DNA of 64,000 bases from Oceanospirillales bacterium (GTDB lineage Bacteria > Pseudomonadota > Gammaproteobacteria > Pseudomonadales > Balneatricaceae): the NCBI GenBank assembly GCA_018223185.1, contig JAAEYW010000016.1, positions 1 through 64,000 of the forward strand. The letters are read 5' to 3'. Position numbers and translations under genes: made by a program. The notes under the pieces were generated by a model. The model worked only from the letters and a program-made list of their open reading frames with translations, had not been told where the DNA came from and did not search any database. This document shows, piece after piece, positions 46,129 to 55,290 of this stretch (within the stretch, counting starts at the first letter, position 1; the number at the start of each line of letters is the position of its first letter).

Positions 46129-47694
46129 CGCCTTTCTCTTTTTTCTGTGTTTCCGATGGACACAACTCTTTGGCCATTTTGAATAAATAAAGCGCTTTAT
46201 AGCGCGTTTTTTTAAATGACTATCCAGAATCGGTTTCAGGCGTGCCAGCCCGGTATCAATCTGTGTCTCGTTATAACCTGCAAAGCCGATAACCAGACCG
46301 GTGCGCGGAGGCTGTTTATCATAGTAATAAGACAGTGGGCGGATGCCCAGTCCCTCATTCATTGCTTGTGCTGCAATCGCTGTGTCATCGCTGCCCGGCG
46401 GGAGCAGAAAAACGCCATGCATTCCGCCATCACTGGGTTCCCAGACTAACTGCTGTGAAAATGTTTCATCTATCCGTTGTAACAGATAGCTGCGCCGGGT
46501 TTTATAGAGCTTGCGCATCCGTCTCAGGTGGCTGGTAAACAGGCCGCGGGCCATAAAGTCTGCCAGTGCCAGCTGGGGTAATGAAGACAGTCCGCCGTCC
46601 ATAAACCCCCGCATCCGGTTAAAGGGGTCTACCAGTGCTGGTGGAAGCACCAGATAAGCAAGTCGCATCGACGGATGCAGAATGCGGCTGAAGGTGCCGG
46701 AATAGATTACACAGTGCTCGCCATCCAGCCCCTGAAGCGCTGTCAGCGGTGGGCCATCAAAGCGGAACTCACTGTCGTAATCATCCTCAATAATGCAGCA
46801 GCCATGCTTTCTGGCCCACTTGAGCAGCTGCAAGCGGCGTTCAAGGCTCAGAGTGAAACCTAATGGGAAGTTGCGTGAGGGGGTGATAAAGGCCAGCCGG
46901 GCGTCCTGTGAATCATGCAGAACCGTGTCTGTGTCAAAGCCCTGTCGATCGATCGGCACAGAAACCTTAATGCCGCCGACGTTACTGATCGCGCCATCAA
47001 TACCTGGAAAGCCCGGGTCTTCAACCAGCACTTTATCTCCGGGATTAAGCAGCATTGAAAAGGCCAGCTGCATCCCTTGTTGCGAACCGGAGCAGATCAT
47101 CACTTGTTGCATATCGCAGCGAATACCGCGGGTGGCATTCAGGTAGGCGGCTATCTGAGAGCGTAGCGCGGGTTCCCCCATAAAATTACGCCCGCTGCTG
47201 AACTTCATCTGTTTGCCTGCGTGTGCCACAGAGCGTTGCCATTGTTGCCAGGGAAACTGATCCAGTGCGGCGATTGCCGGAAGCAATAGCTGTTGCGGGT
47301 GCTGATGAAAGAGCGGACGAATCTGCTCAAGCTGTTTGCTCTTGGCGGACAAGCGAACCGCTTGAGCGTCTGGGGCAGGGCTGTGGTGTTCTGTTGGCAG
47401 GTTCAGTGACAGCTGCTGCGAGACATAGCTGCCGTCTCCGTGACGGGTTTCGATGTAACCCTCAGCCAGCAGCATCTCATATACCTGTTTAACCGTATTG
47501 CGGGAGAGACTCAGCAGTTCAGCCAGTTCCCGGCTTGAGGGCAGACGGCTTTGTGCCGGAAGTTCTCCTGAAAGAATCCGTTGCTGGATATAGCTAAACA
47601 GCGCCCGATAGCGTGGGCGCTGAGTTGTACTCTGCTGCAGAAAGGGGGTAAAGCTTTCTGAGTGGGGCTGCTGTTTATCGAAGTGTGTTGTCAA
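46108..47694 (-). CDS. MocR/PdxR-type regulator (GntR HTH fused to aminotransferase)
   Basis: A 528-residue fusion. A GntR winged helix (RYRALFSYIQQRILSGELPAQSRLPSSRELAELLSLSRNTVKQVYE, about 25-80) is joined to an aminotransferase class I domain that would bind PLP (CCIIEDDYDSEFRFDGPP; Lys expected in SGTFSRILHPSMRL). The start is a TTG with AAGG 8 bases upstream. The C-terminus carries about 30 very basic extra residues (KKRAIKRF to KKRLLI) ending inside the agmatinase terminator, so the original stop may have been lost. It is divergent from an FMN-binding protein, the usual arrangement for a regulated target. Confidence 0.88.
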   Translation of the reverse strand: MTTHFDKQQPHSESFTPFLQQSTTQRPRYRALFSYIQQRILSGELPAQSRLPSSRELAELLSLSRNTVKQVYEMLLAEGYIETRHGDGSYVSQQLSLNLPTEHHSPAPDAQAVRLSAKSKQLEQIRPLFHQHPQQLLLPAIAALDQFPWQQWQRSVAHAGKQMKFSSGRNFMGEPALRSQIAAYLNATRGIRCDMQQVMICSGSQQGMQLAFSMLLNPGDKVLVEDPGFPGIDGAISNVGGIKVSVPIDRQGFDTDTVLHDSQDARLAFITPSRNFPLGFTLSLERRLQLLKWARKHGCCIIEDDYDSEFRFDGPPLTALQGLDGEHCVIYSGTFSRILHPSMRLAYLVLPPALVDPFNRMRGFMDGGLSSLPQLALADFMARGLFTSHLRRMRKLYKTRRSYLLQRIDETFSQQLVWEPSDGGMHGVFLLPPGSDDTAIAAQAMNEGLGIRPLSYYYDKQPPRTGLVIGFAGYNETQIDTGLARLKPILDSHLKKRAIKRFIYSKWPKSCVHRKHRKKRKAKKRLLI

Positions 47695-47721
47695 AATGGG
47701 CCTTATTAGTTTATCTGAATT

Positions 47722-47738
47722 GGATCTTTTTTAGATCC
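47722..47738. promoter_or_regulatory. Candidate operator between the MocR regulator and its divergent neighbour
   Basis: GGATCT and AGATCC are inverted around five T residues in the 100-base divergent spacer. Position suits a MocR-type site. Confidence 0.45.
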
Positions 47739-47794
47739 ACTATAGTAGTTAATCTCATCCTTTCATACTTAACACTGATAACGAAGGACCAACA

Positions 47795-48391
47795 ATGAGC
47801 GAGATTGCAGTAACCGGGCGAACCCGGGTGAAGCGTGGCAGGAAGGCAGCTAACTATGACAGAGAGACCATCAATCGCATTATCGATGAAGCCTGGGTGT
47901 GTAACATTGGCATCAGCGCAGCTGGCCAGGCAATGGTGCAACCTACATCACATTGGCGCATAGGTGATGAACTGTTTCTTCATGGGTCGGTGAAAAATGC
48001 TCTGTTTCAGCAGGTGATGAAAGGAGAGACTGCCTGTATCTCTCTGTTTTTACTGGATGGTTTGGTATTTGCCCGTTCAGCATATCATCACTCGGTGAAC
48101 TTTCGCTCTGTGGTGCTATATGGCAACGGCAGGCTGGTGGATGATCCTCGCGAAAAACGTTCAGCACTGGATGCCATGCTGGAAAAATACTCACCCGGCC
48201 GTTCGTCCGAGGCACGTCCGCCTAATGAAACTGAGATGAAGGTTACCGCTGTATTTGCGTTTCCGATTGAGGAGGTCTCCGCTAAGATCCGTACCGGTGG
48301 CCCCAACGAGGAACCGGAAGATATGGCCCTGGATATCTGGGCTGGTGTTAAACCTGTAAGCGCTGTTGTCGGAGAACTGATTCCCGATTAG
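47795..48391 (+). CDS. Pyridoxamine 5'-phosphate oxidase-like FMN-binding split-barrel protein
   Basis: A 198-residue protein of the flavin split-barrel fold (AGQAMVQPTSHWRIGDELFLHGSVKNALFQQV, then YHHSVNFRSVVLYGNGRLVDDP). Such proteins are often annotated as PNPOx-related or heme/flavin-binding. AAGGA precedes the ATG. Divergence from a PLP-sensing regulator suggests a role in vitamin B6 or a PLP-linked pathway, but the reaction is unknown. Confidence 0.75.
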   Translation: MSEIAVTGRTRVKRGRKAANYDRETINRIIDEAWVCNIGISAAGQAMVQPTSHWRIGDELFLHGSVKNALFQQVMKGETACISLFLLDGLVFARSAYHHSVNFRSVVLYGNGRLVDDPREKRSALDAMLEKYSPGRSSEARPPNETEMKVTAVFAFPIEEVSAKIRTGGPNEEPEDMALDIWAGVKPVSAVVGELIPD

Positions 48392-48457
48392 TAGAAACGT
48401 TCTCAATGGATTGCTGAGCTTTGCCTATACTGCCTGTTATCAGGGTTGGAGAGCGCA

Positions 48458-49303
48458 ATGGTTTATTGTATGCAGCGTATTCATTCTTTGCTGGTGTTGA
48501 CACTGTTAACAGCACTGCTGTCTGCCTGCAGTCATCTTTCTGATTTCGAAGCTGATTCCAGAACCCGGGTAAAGGATAATTCGGAGGTGGCTAAACAGCA
48601 GTTTAGTCAGGGATTAGATGTGACTCAGGGGCGGGGAACGTCGCAGGATTATCAGCAGGGTGTCCGGCTGTTTGAACAGTCCGCTATGAATGGCTCGCCG
48701 AAAGGCGCCTATCTGGCCGGAATGTCATATCTGACTGGCAGAGGAGTAACTACCAGCTTTCCAGATGCCGCACACTGGTTAGACATTGCCGCCAGTAAAG
48801 ATCACCCGGCGGCGTTATATCAGCTTGCGGTCCTGTATATGAATGGTAAAGGGGTTAAAAAAGACCGTTTATGGGCCGGTTTTTTGCTGAGTCGTGCCGC
48901 GGACCTGGGTCATAAACAGGCCATGTTTGATCTGGGCGTTGTCTATGCCCGGGGATTGGGATTGCCGCAAAACCCAGCGGCTGCCTGGTATTGGTTTACG
49001 CAGGCTGAAAGACGCAGGGTGTCATTAGCGACAGAGCTGAAAAACAGAATGTATGCTCTTAGCACAACCTCGGCGCGACAATATGCCAGCCGTACAATGG
49101 CTTATCATTCAGGACGGGTTGATCGCTCAACTACGTTGTTTTTACAGCTTCGGTTGAACGAACTGGGTTATGCATCAGGTCCGGCTGATGGTATCTGGGG
49201 GCTTAAAACCGATTATGCTTACCGCCATTTTACGCGGCAGGCATTGCTGCTCAGTCACCTGGAAATCAGCTGGCAGAACCTGCAACTGATCAGAGACTTT
49301 TAA
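48458..49303 (+). CDS. Sel1-repeat lipoprotein with peptidoglycan-binding end
   Basis: A 281-residue lipoprotein (LLTALLSACSHL lipobox). Several Sel1 repeats are evident (GSPKGAYLAGMSYLTGRGV; HPAALYQLAVLYMNGKGV; GHKQAMFDLGVVYARGLG), followed by a peptidoglycan-binding-type motif (LQLRLNELGYASGPADGIWGLKT). The ATG at 48458, preceded by GGAGAG, is preferred. Sel1 proteins act as scaffolds; the cell wall is the probable site. Its end overlaps the convergent gene by 4 bases. Confidence 0.82.
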   Translation: MVYCMQRIHSLLVLTLLTALLSACSHLSDFEADSRTRVKDNSEVAKQQFSQGLDVTQGRGTSQDYQQGVRLFEQSAMNGSPKGAYLAGMSYLTGRGVTTSFPDAAHWLDIAASKDHPAALYQLAVLYMNGKGVKKDRLWAGFLLSRAADLGHKQAMFDLGVVYARGLGLPQNPAAAWYWFTQAERRRVSLATELKNRMYALSTTSARQYASRTMAYHSGRVDRSTTLFLQLRLNELGYASGPADGIWGLKTDYAYRHFTRQALLLSHLEISWQNLQLIRDF

Positions 49304-49908
49304 CTTCCGGCTTCTGGCCCTGTAACTGAATCAGGCTCAGCTTCAGGCTCTATGCTCAGAAGGGCATTTACGGCCGATACGACCTCTTCATTGATCTCTT
49401 TATTGGCAGCCTGTCCAAGAAAGCCCATCGCGGTTTGTTCCAGTTCAGCCTGTTCCTCTTCAGTGGCGGCTTCCCTGGCTGCATAAACAGCGGCTTCATA
49501 TTGGGCAATCAAACCGACAGCTGAGTTGAGTGAGGCATGAGCCCGGGCTGTTTCAGATGCATGGGCAGCATTGAGTCGGCCAAGGGTGGCAGCAACCGAT
49601 TTTTGATTATTGCCCAGCCCTTTGCCATTTCCAGGGCCATGACTGTTTGCAGTCGCTGATTTTCCCGGACCATTGTCATAATGGCCAAACGCATTTCCAT
49701 TGCCGTGGCCTGCACTGGCTGAATTACCATTACTGCCGCCATTGCCATTGCCGTTACTGCCGCCATTGCCGCCGCCGTCACCTCCCTTGGCCAGAGCCTG
49801 GTTTCCCAGATCAAAACCTGTAATCTGCTGGGTGATAACGGGCGCTGCAGTCAGCGCTATCAGTAGCGTTGTTGCGCTTAAGATCGAAAACCGTGTTTTG
49901 GCGAACAT
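49300..49908 (-). CDS. Gly/Asn-rich secreted protein of unknown function
   Basis: A 202-residue exported protein: signal peptide (ILSATTLLIALTAAPVITQQ), a low-complexity Gly-Asn-Ser-His region (about 45-95), then an alanine-rich helical part and an acidic C-terminus ending in EPEAEPDSVTGPEAGS. The ATG at 49908 has GAGG 8 bases upstream. I do not recognise the family. It lies between the Sel1 protein (convergent) and an HD-GYP gene. Confidence 0.6.
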   Translation of the reverse strand: MFAKTRFSILSATTLLIALTAAPVITQQITGFDLGNQALAKGGDGGGNGGSNGNGNGGSNGNSASAGHGNGNAFGHYDNGPGKSATANSHGPGNGKGLGNNQKSVAATLGRLNAAHASETARAHASLNSAVGLIAQYEAAVYAAREAATEEEQAELEQTAMGFLGQAANKEINEEVVSAVNALLSIEPEAEPDSVTGPEAGS

Positions 49909-49973
49909 AGCGATAGCCTCGGTATTTGAATACACTCATTCTAGTGTGGTTATGGGGAAGCCACAAATGAGTT

Positions 49974-50579
49974 TTATTCTACCCGGTGGGCGCTTTTCTC
50001 AATAATCCGGCAGAAATGGTTCAGTAAATAGGGGTCATGCTTGATGCCTGATTCCCGGTTTATCTGCGCGATTATTTCTGCATGTTTATGGCCCTTATGA
50101 TAGGAGCGTTTGAAGGCCATCGCATCGTAGCTATCGACGATACTGATAATTCTGGCACCGACAGGGATATCTTCACCGGCAATTTTGTCTGGGTAGCCAT
50201 TACCGTTGAAGTGTTCATGGTGATGGCGAATCATGCTGGCCGTCTCTGAGGCACCTTCGAGTTCTGTCGAAAGTACAATCTGCTGTCCGATAATCGGGTG
50301 GCGGTGCATCACTTCCCAGTCATCAGTATCGAGTTTTCCGGGTTTCATCAGAATCCGGTCAGGAATGCCTATTTTACCGATATCGTGAAACATAGCGCTG
50401 ATACTGAGGGCTCTTATCTGGCTTTCACTCAGCCCTGCTGCCATACCCAGTTCGGTTGCCAGTGCCTGTACCCGGTCAGAGTGATCAAGTGTTGACTGAT
50501 CCCGGAAACCAAGTGCAGTTGTCAGCGCTTTGGTTCGGTCTTCCAGTGTCTGATAGGTTAGCCTTTCAGCCGGGCTCAT
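49974..50579 (-). CDS. HD-GYP domain protein, probable c-di-GMP phosphodiesterase
   Basis: A 201-residue minimal HD-GYP protein. The metal site HD is in AMFHDIGKIGIP and the second metal region is HHEHFNGNGYPDKIAGEDIPVGARIISIVDSYDAM, containing GYP. No sensor domain is attached; the N-terminal 40 residues (AERLTYQTLEDRTKALTTALGFRDQSTLDH) are helical. It would hydrolyse cyclic di-GMP; target process unknown. Confidence 0.87.
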   Translation of the reverse strand: MSPAERLTYQTLEDRTKALTTALGFRDQSTLDHSDRVQALATELGMAAGLSESQIRALSISAMFHDIGKIGIPDRILMKPGKLDTDDWEVMHRHPIIGQQIVLSTELEGASETASMIRHHHEHFNGNGYPDKIAGEDIPVGARIISIVDSYDAMAFKRSYHKGHKHAEIIAQINRESGIKHDPYLLNHFCRIIEKSAHRVE

Positions 50580-50719
50580 AGATACATCCTCTGTTCAATG
50601 TAACCTGATATTACATGAACGCTGCTTAGTACTGAAACAATGTTGTCGGTAAGTTGCATCATATTTCTTTATTGCTCTTACAGAGCTAATCTTGAATTTA
50701 AGAGTTATAAATAACGGAC

Positions 50720-51172
50720 ATGTTACGGCGTATGAAATACTTCACTACGGGGTTGCTGTTACTGCTGTTACTGAGCGGTTGCTCCACTGCAGGGAGATTT
50801 GGCTCCGAAAATTATATTGTTGATCTCAGATGGCAACGTTACTGTATTGATGGCGGGGCTGATTGCCGGTCTTTTTCACTTATCGGCCCTTCTTACAGAG
50901 AGCAGTGGATCGCTGATGCGTTCGGTATGCCTGAACAATATTACAGCTGGACTGGCGATGAGCTGGTGGCCTTAGTATTGAATCCCCCTGATGGCAGTTA
51001 TCAGCCAGAGCCGATTGGCGGCGGACAATACCGCGTACCACCGACTTTCGCAACCCATGTGGTTTGGGATGTATTGGCAATGGAATACTACTTGCTTTAT
51101 CGCAATGATAATGGCTCCCAGGCGGTTCAGGAGCCGTGGCCGCAGCCGCGTCGGTTCTCTGTTCCTCAGTGA
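50720..51172 (+). CDS. Small lipoprotein of unknown function
   Basis: A 150-residue lipoprotein with signal and lipobox (GLLLLLLLSGCSTAG). The mature part contains two cysteines (RYCIDGGADCRSF) that could pair, and a Pro/Tyr-rich tail. I do not recognise the family. It stands alone between HD-GYP and LysE genes. An ATG at 50732 is the alternative start. Confidence 0.6.
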   Translation: MLRRMKYFTTGLLLLLLLSGCSTAGRFGSENYIVDLRWQRYCIDGGADCRSFSLIGPSYREQWIADAFGMPEQYYSWTGDELVALVLNPPDGSYQPEPIGGGQYRVPPTFATHVVWDVLAMEYYLLYRNDNGSQAVQEPWPQPRRFSVPQ

Positions 51173-51180
51173 ACGGTTTG

Positions 51181-51801
51181 TCAGCCCAGCGCCAGCCAGA
51201 CACCTACACCGACCATTAGCGATCCGGCAATCCGGTTCATGAGTTTTACATTGCCCCGGTCCAGCAGCAGATGCCGTAGCGCCTTTCCGCCGCTGGCGTA
51301 GATTAGTAAACAACTGAACTCTAACAGCAGAATCATCGCTATGAGTATCGACAGTTGTGGAGCCATCGGCTGGCTCTGGTCCAGAAACGGGGGCAACAGG
51401 GTGACAAAGAAAGCCCAGCCTTTAGGGTTGGCAATTGCGGTGATAAAGCCGTTCAGCGCGAGCTGTAAATTGCCCTGATGTCTTGTTTCGCTACCGGGCT
51501 CTGGCATCACCAGTTTGCCTTTGGATTGCCACATCTGAATCCCCAGCCAGATCAGATAGGCCCCGCCGCCGAACTTCAGAAAGATAAATGCCTGTGGAAA
51601 TTGCAGCATGAGCGTCGCAACACCTACCGCAGAAGCGGTAGCGACCAGACCCACGCCAAGCAGTTCGCCCCACATCATATGCAGGCTGCGGCGCACCCCG
51701 ATGGACATGCCCAGACTCAGTGACAGTGTCATGCACATTCCGGGGGTAATTGAGACAAAGAAAAACGTAGATATAAAAATGGAGAGTATTGCAGCTGACA
51801 T
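51181..51801 (-). CDS. LysE/RhtB-family amino acid exporter
   Basis: A 206-residue membrane protein with about six helices. The LysE/RhtB signature is present in FFVSITPGMCMTLSLSLGMSIGVRRSLHMMWGELLG and LKFGGGAYLIWLGIQMWQ. It exports an amino acid or amine; the specific cargo is unknown. It is convergent with the upstream lipoprotein gene, 8 bases away. Confidence 0.87.
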   Translation of the reverse strand: MSAAILSIFISTFFFVSITPGMCMTLSLSLGMSIGVRRSLHMMWGELLGVGLVATASAVGVATLMLQFPQAFIFLKFGGGAYLIWLGIQMWQSKGKLVMPEPGSETRHQGNLQLALNGFITAIANPKGWAFFVTLLPPFLDQSQPMAPQLSILIAMILLLEFSCLLIYASGGKALRHLLLDRGNVKLMNRIAGSLMVGVGVWLALG

Positions 51802-51854
51802 CCGTGCCTCGAAAATAATAAATTAAAGCCGGATTTTACGCCCTGAAACACGAA

Positions 51855-51889
51855 TAAAAAAGGCCACACAGAGAAATTCTGTGTGGCCT
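51855..51889 (-). terminator. Terminator of the TorF-type gene, copy 2
   Basis: On the minus strand GGCCACACAG pairs with CTGTGTGGCC across 7 bases and is followed by TTTTTT. Confidence 0.88.
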
Positions 51890-51941
51890 CAATCAGACAG
51901 CAGAAGGGGTCTGTACGTGCCTGATTCAGTGATAAGCGATA

Positions 51942-52628
51942 TTAAAAAGTGCGGGAAACGGTCAGCAGCAGCGTATTATCATTGCGGAACGCGCCAGAGT
52001 CGGTTTCGTCTACGTTGTCGATGCTGTTAAACAGGTAAGCGGCGGAGAGATCCAGGCCAGCAGCAGAACCTGAGATGCCGACAGAGTAATCCTGATAATC
52101 ATCGATGTCTGCTTTACCCCAGTAATCTCCGGTGCTGTATCCGGCGTGAAGATCCAGGCTAACCTCTTCAGTGATGCTGTGACTGTAATCTACGCTATAG
52201 TACTGTGCTGATTCTCCGGTGTTAAAGAAATCATCGGAATAAGCCATGGTGAAGCCGAAGTCACCGTAATAGAGTGCCAGAGCCAGCTCACCGTACTCTG
52301 CGTCTGTGTTATAGCCAGGGTAGGTATAGAAACCGTAGGAAATGTCATAGCTCAGATCGTCATTGATATCATTGGCAAAGCCAACGTAATAATCAATTTC
52401 AAGCTTTGCATCATCTTCAAAATCTACGTTACTACCCCAGACGCCAGCATACACGCCATTATCAAAAGCAACATCCAGACTGCCCTGTACAGCGGGATCT
52501 CCTGCGGATTGAGAGATGCCCCGGAAGCGATAATCGTTGGTGAATGATACGGTGCCGGTTACGTCAGCAGCCTGAACTGTAGATGCCAGAGCCATTGCAG
52601 CGACCAGGCCTGTAAAAATCTTCTTCAT
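51942..52628 (-). CDS. TorF-family putative porin, copy 2
   Basis: A 228-residue outer membrane protein. The signal peptide ends near MALASTVQAADV, followed by TGTVSFTNDYRFRGISQSAGDPAVQGSLDVAF, the TIGR02001 opening, and a C-terminus TLLLTVSRTF. It is divergent from puuC and shares a promoter region with it, which suggests a link to putrescine uptake, an inference. It is a diverged paralog of the protein at 34778. Confidence 0.85.
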   Translation of the reverse strand: MKKIFTGLVAAMALASTVQAADVTGTVSFTNDYRFRGISQSAGDPAVQGSLDVAFDNGVYAGVWGSNVDFEDDAKLEIDYYVGFANDINDDLSYDISYGFYTYPGYNTDAEYGELALALYYGDFGFTMAYSDDFFNTGESAQYYSVDYSHSITEEVSLDLHAGYSTGDYWGKADIDDYQDYSVGISGSAAGLDLSAAYLFNSIDNVDETDSGAFRNDNTLLLTVSRTF

Positions 52629-52705
52629 CGATTTTTCCTGTAATAATTTTTATGAATCTTGATTATCTGCAAAGCCTGATGCCGCGGGATATACCCATGG
52701 GTAGG

Positions 52706-52725
52706 TATCTCCTTGGGGGTATCTC
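52706..52725 (+). promoter_or_regulatory. Shared GGGGGTAT-type motif upstream of puuC and TorF
   Basis: TATCTCCTTGGGGGTATCTC lies between the divergent TorF-type and puuC genes. A close relative occurs before the putrescine-binding protein gene at 60248, and a palindrome TACCCATGGGTA at 52692-52703. They may be sites of a common regulator. The rest of this 314-base spacer shows no gene. Confidence 0.5.
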
Positions 52726-52942
52726 TTCAGAGGGGGCTTATCGATGAGTGAGTCCTTAACTCTCTTTTTATTGGCGACTCTTGTCACCATTACCTTTATT
52801 ACCTTTCTGCATACCCCTTCATATATATAGAGAAACCAGAAACCGGGGGAATATACTGTGTGCAAATATGAATGGGAGCACAGGCAGGGCCTGTTTTCCT
52901 GATTCTGCGACTGACGAACAGAGATTCTGGAGAAGAAAACCG

Positions 52943-54427
52943 ATGAAAAGCTATTCTGAATGGAAAGCCCTGAGCGAGGCTCTGACCTTTCATCATCAGG
53001 CCTATATTAATGGTGGGTTTCAGTCAGCGGTGAGCGGCGATACTTTCCCCTGTATCAATCCGGCCACAGAGCAGCTGCTTGTCGATGTATCCAGCTGTGA
53101 TGAAGCCGATGTGAATATTGCCGTTGCCAATGGCCGTGAAGTTTTCCGTTCTGGCGTTTGGTCTGAGATGCATCCCCGGGAGCGCAAAAAAGTGATGCTC
53201 CGATGGGCAGATCTTGTTGAGCAGCATCAGGATGAGTTTGCCCTGCTGGATACGCTGGACATGGGTAAGTCGATTTCTGAAATGGTGAATATCGATGTGC
53301 CGGATGCGATTGACTGTATCCGCTGGACCGCTGAAAGTATTGATAAAATATATGGTGAAATAGCGCCTACCGGACATGATACTCTGGCGATGATCCACCA
53401 TCAGCCAGTGGGCGTGGTCGGTGCGATCACACCCTGGAACTACCCTCTGCTGATGGTCAGCTGGAAGATTGCTCCGGCTCTGGCTGCGGGTAACTCGGTG
53501 GTACTTAAACCGTCTGAAAAATCTCCCTTAAGTGCCTTGCGTCTGGCTGAACTGGCGGTTGAAGCGGGTATGCCTGCTGGCGTTTTGAATGTGCTGCCAG
53601 GGTTTGGTCATACCGCAGGCAAGGCTCTGGCGCTGCATATGGATGTCAATGTCCTGGCCTTTACGGGGTCTACCCGGGTTGCCGGAATGCTGATGGGCTA
53701 TGCCGGGGAGTCGAATATGAAACGGGTATGGCTGGAAGCCGGGGGTAAGTCGCCCAATCTGGTGTTTGCCGATGCTGATATTAAGGCCGCTGCAGCGGCA
53801 TCTGCCGCAGCGATCTTCTGTAATCAGGGGGAAGTGTGCATCGCCTGTTCCCGCCTCTATGTTGAGAAAAGCATTAAGGAAGAGTTTGTTGCAGCACTGG
53901 TTGAGGCTGCTGCACGGTTCCAGCCTGGTGACCCGTTAGACCCTGCAACCACCATGGGACCCATGGTTGATGCTACCCAGCTGGCAACAGTTGAGCGTTA
54001 TATCCGTTCAGCTCAGGACGAGGGTGGTAATGTTATTATGGGCGGCGTTCCTGAATACCATGAAGGCAAGGGTTTCTATGCGAAACCCACCATCGTTGAC
54101 GGGGCCAACAACAGTATGACCTTTGTTAAAGAGGAGATCTTCGGGCCGGTACTGGCCGTGTGTGAATTCGAAACAGAGGAAGAAGCGATTACGCTTGCCA
54201 ACGATTCGGCTTATGGACTGGGCGCGGCCGTCTGGACTCAGAATCTGTCCCGGGCTCACCGTGTCAGCCGCAAAATCGAAAGCGGCATGGTGTGGGTAAA
54301 CACCTGGGGTGAGGGTGATAGCACCGTGCCATTTGGTGGCGTTAAGGCCTCCGGTAACGGCCGGGATAAGTCACTGCACGCCCTGGAAAAATATACTGAC
54401 ATTAAGAACGTATTGATTCGGCTATAA
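52943..54427 (+). CDS. puuC: Gamma-glutamyl-gamma-aminobutyraldehyde dehydrogenase
   Basis: A 494-residue aldehyde dehydrogenase very close to E. coli PuuC: AESIDKIYGEIAPTGHDTLAMIHHQPVGVV, ESNMKRVWLEAGGKSPNLVFADADI (base Glu), IFCNQGEVCIACSRLY (nucleophile Cys), and the PuuC-type ending SGNGRDKSLHALEKYTDIKNV. It oxidises the aldehyde of the putrescine route. The ATG at 52943 with GGAG upstream fixes the start; the longer frame from 52781 runs into the promoter. A strong terminator follows. Confidence 0.92.
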   Translation: MKSYSEWKALSEALTFHHQAYINGGFQSAVSGDTFPCINPATEQLLVDVSSCDEADVNIAVANGREVFRSGVWSEMHPRERKKVMLRWADLVEQHQDEFALLDTLDMGKSISEMVNIDVPDAIDCIRWTAESIDKIYGEIAPTGHDTLAMIHHQPVGVVGAITPWNYPLLMVSWKIAPALAAGNSVVLKPSEKSPLSALRLAELAVEAGMPAGVLNVLPGFGHTAGKALALHMDVNVLAFTGSTRVAGMLMGYAGESNMKRVWLEAGGKSPNLVFADADIKAAAAASAAAIFCNQGEVCIACSRLYVEKSIKEEFVAALVEAAARFQPGDPLDPATTMGPMVDATQLATVERYIRSAQDEGGNVIMGGVPEYHEGKGFYAKPTIVDGANNSMTFVKEEIFGPVLAVCEFETEEEAITLANDSAYGLGAAVWTQNLSRAHRVSRKIESGMVWVNTWGEGDSTVPFGGVKASGNGRDKSLHALEKYTDIKNVLIRL

Positions 54428-54460
54428 AAAATAGCGACTTTACCGCTGTGTAAGTTACTT

Positions 54461-54488
54461 AAAAAAACCGCCAACTGGCGGTTTTTTT
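54461..54488. terminator. Bidirectional terminator after puuC
   Basis: AAAAAAACCGCC and GGCGGTTTTTTT are perfect complements around AACT. Confidence 0.92.
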
Positions 54489-54575
54489 CAGGCCATAGCC
54501 TGGAGGCAAAAAGCGTAGCTCGTCGCTCGAGCATCACAAAAACGTGACTTGTCCGTTACTCAAAAGAGCAGTCTT

Positions 54576-55235
54576 TATATTGGTAGGAGTGGCGTCCCGC
54601 CGCGATAAAGCCATCAGCAAGTAAATCTATCGCCGCGAGGGCGCGCCTCCTACACGGCCTGCTTTTTCGGACCCGAAGAAACGCAGCGTTCGGGCAGCGG
54701 ACTTCGGCTTTTCAGCCTTATCGCCCCGGGTATCCAGAGGGCATGCTAACGGGCTTCCTTCAGTATGTATTGTAGGAGACCCTTCCAGGGGCGATTAAAT
54801 ATCCGCAAGAAAACACCGCTTGCAAAGCCAACCAACATCCAGCAACTCCGCAGGCTTTTTTTCCGAGCCACGAGCCACGAGCTACGAGCAAGTCGCGCAG
54901 GACGTTCGAATCCATCGCGGCTGGAAGCCGCTCCTACAGATGATGACTAATACAGAAACCTGAAGCGCACCTCTTTGCGTCCTCTGTGGGGATACTCTAT
55001 TCGGTTTTAGTGACAAAACTTGGCGTTTTACCGAATATCTACACGACCGCACATTGTAGGAGACCCTTTCAGGGGCGGTTAAACATTCGCAAGAAAACCG
55101 CTGCTACAAAGCCAACCAACACCCAGCAACTCCGCAGGCTTTTGTACTTTCGAGCCACGAGCAAATCGCGCAGCGACGTTCGAGCTACTTCTGCATTATT
55201 TCATCGCGGCTGGAAGCCGCGCTTACAAAAAATTG
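54576..55235. repeat. Cluster of paired REP elements and a diverged duplication
   Basis: The gene-free 54428-55290 holds three inverted pairs of a REP family with head GTAGGAG and core GGCTTCCAGCCGCGAT: about 54581-54655, 54772-54939 and 55055-55226. The second and third pairs and their filling are two versions of one roughly 170-base block: both contain CGCAAGAAAA, AAAGCCAACCAAC, CCAGCAACTCCGCAGGCTTT and GAGCCACGAGC. No transposase is nearby. Such pairs are usually mobilised in trans by a RAYT transposase. Confidence 0.75.
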
Positions 55236-55290
55236 TTGTCTTGATTGAGAGCAGTCCATTTTCAAACAGCGAGCAGCGCCTTCGGGCGAC

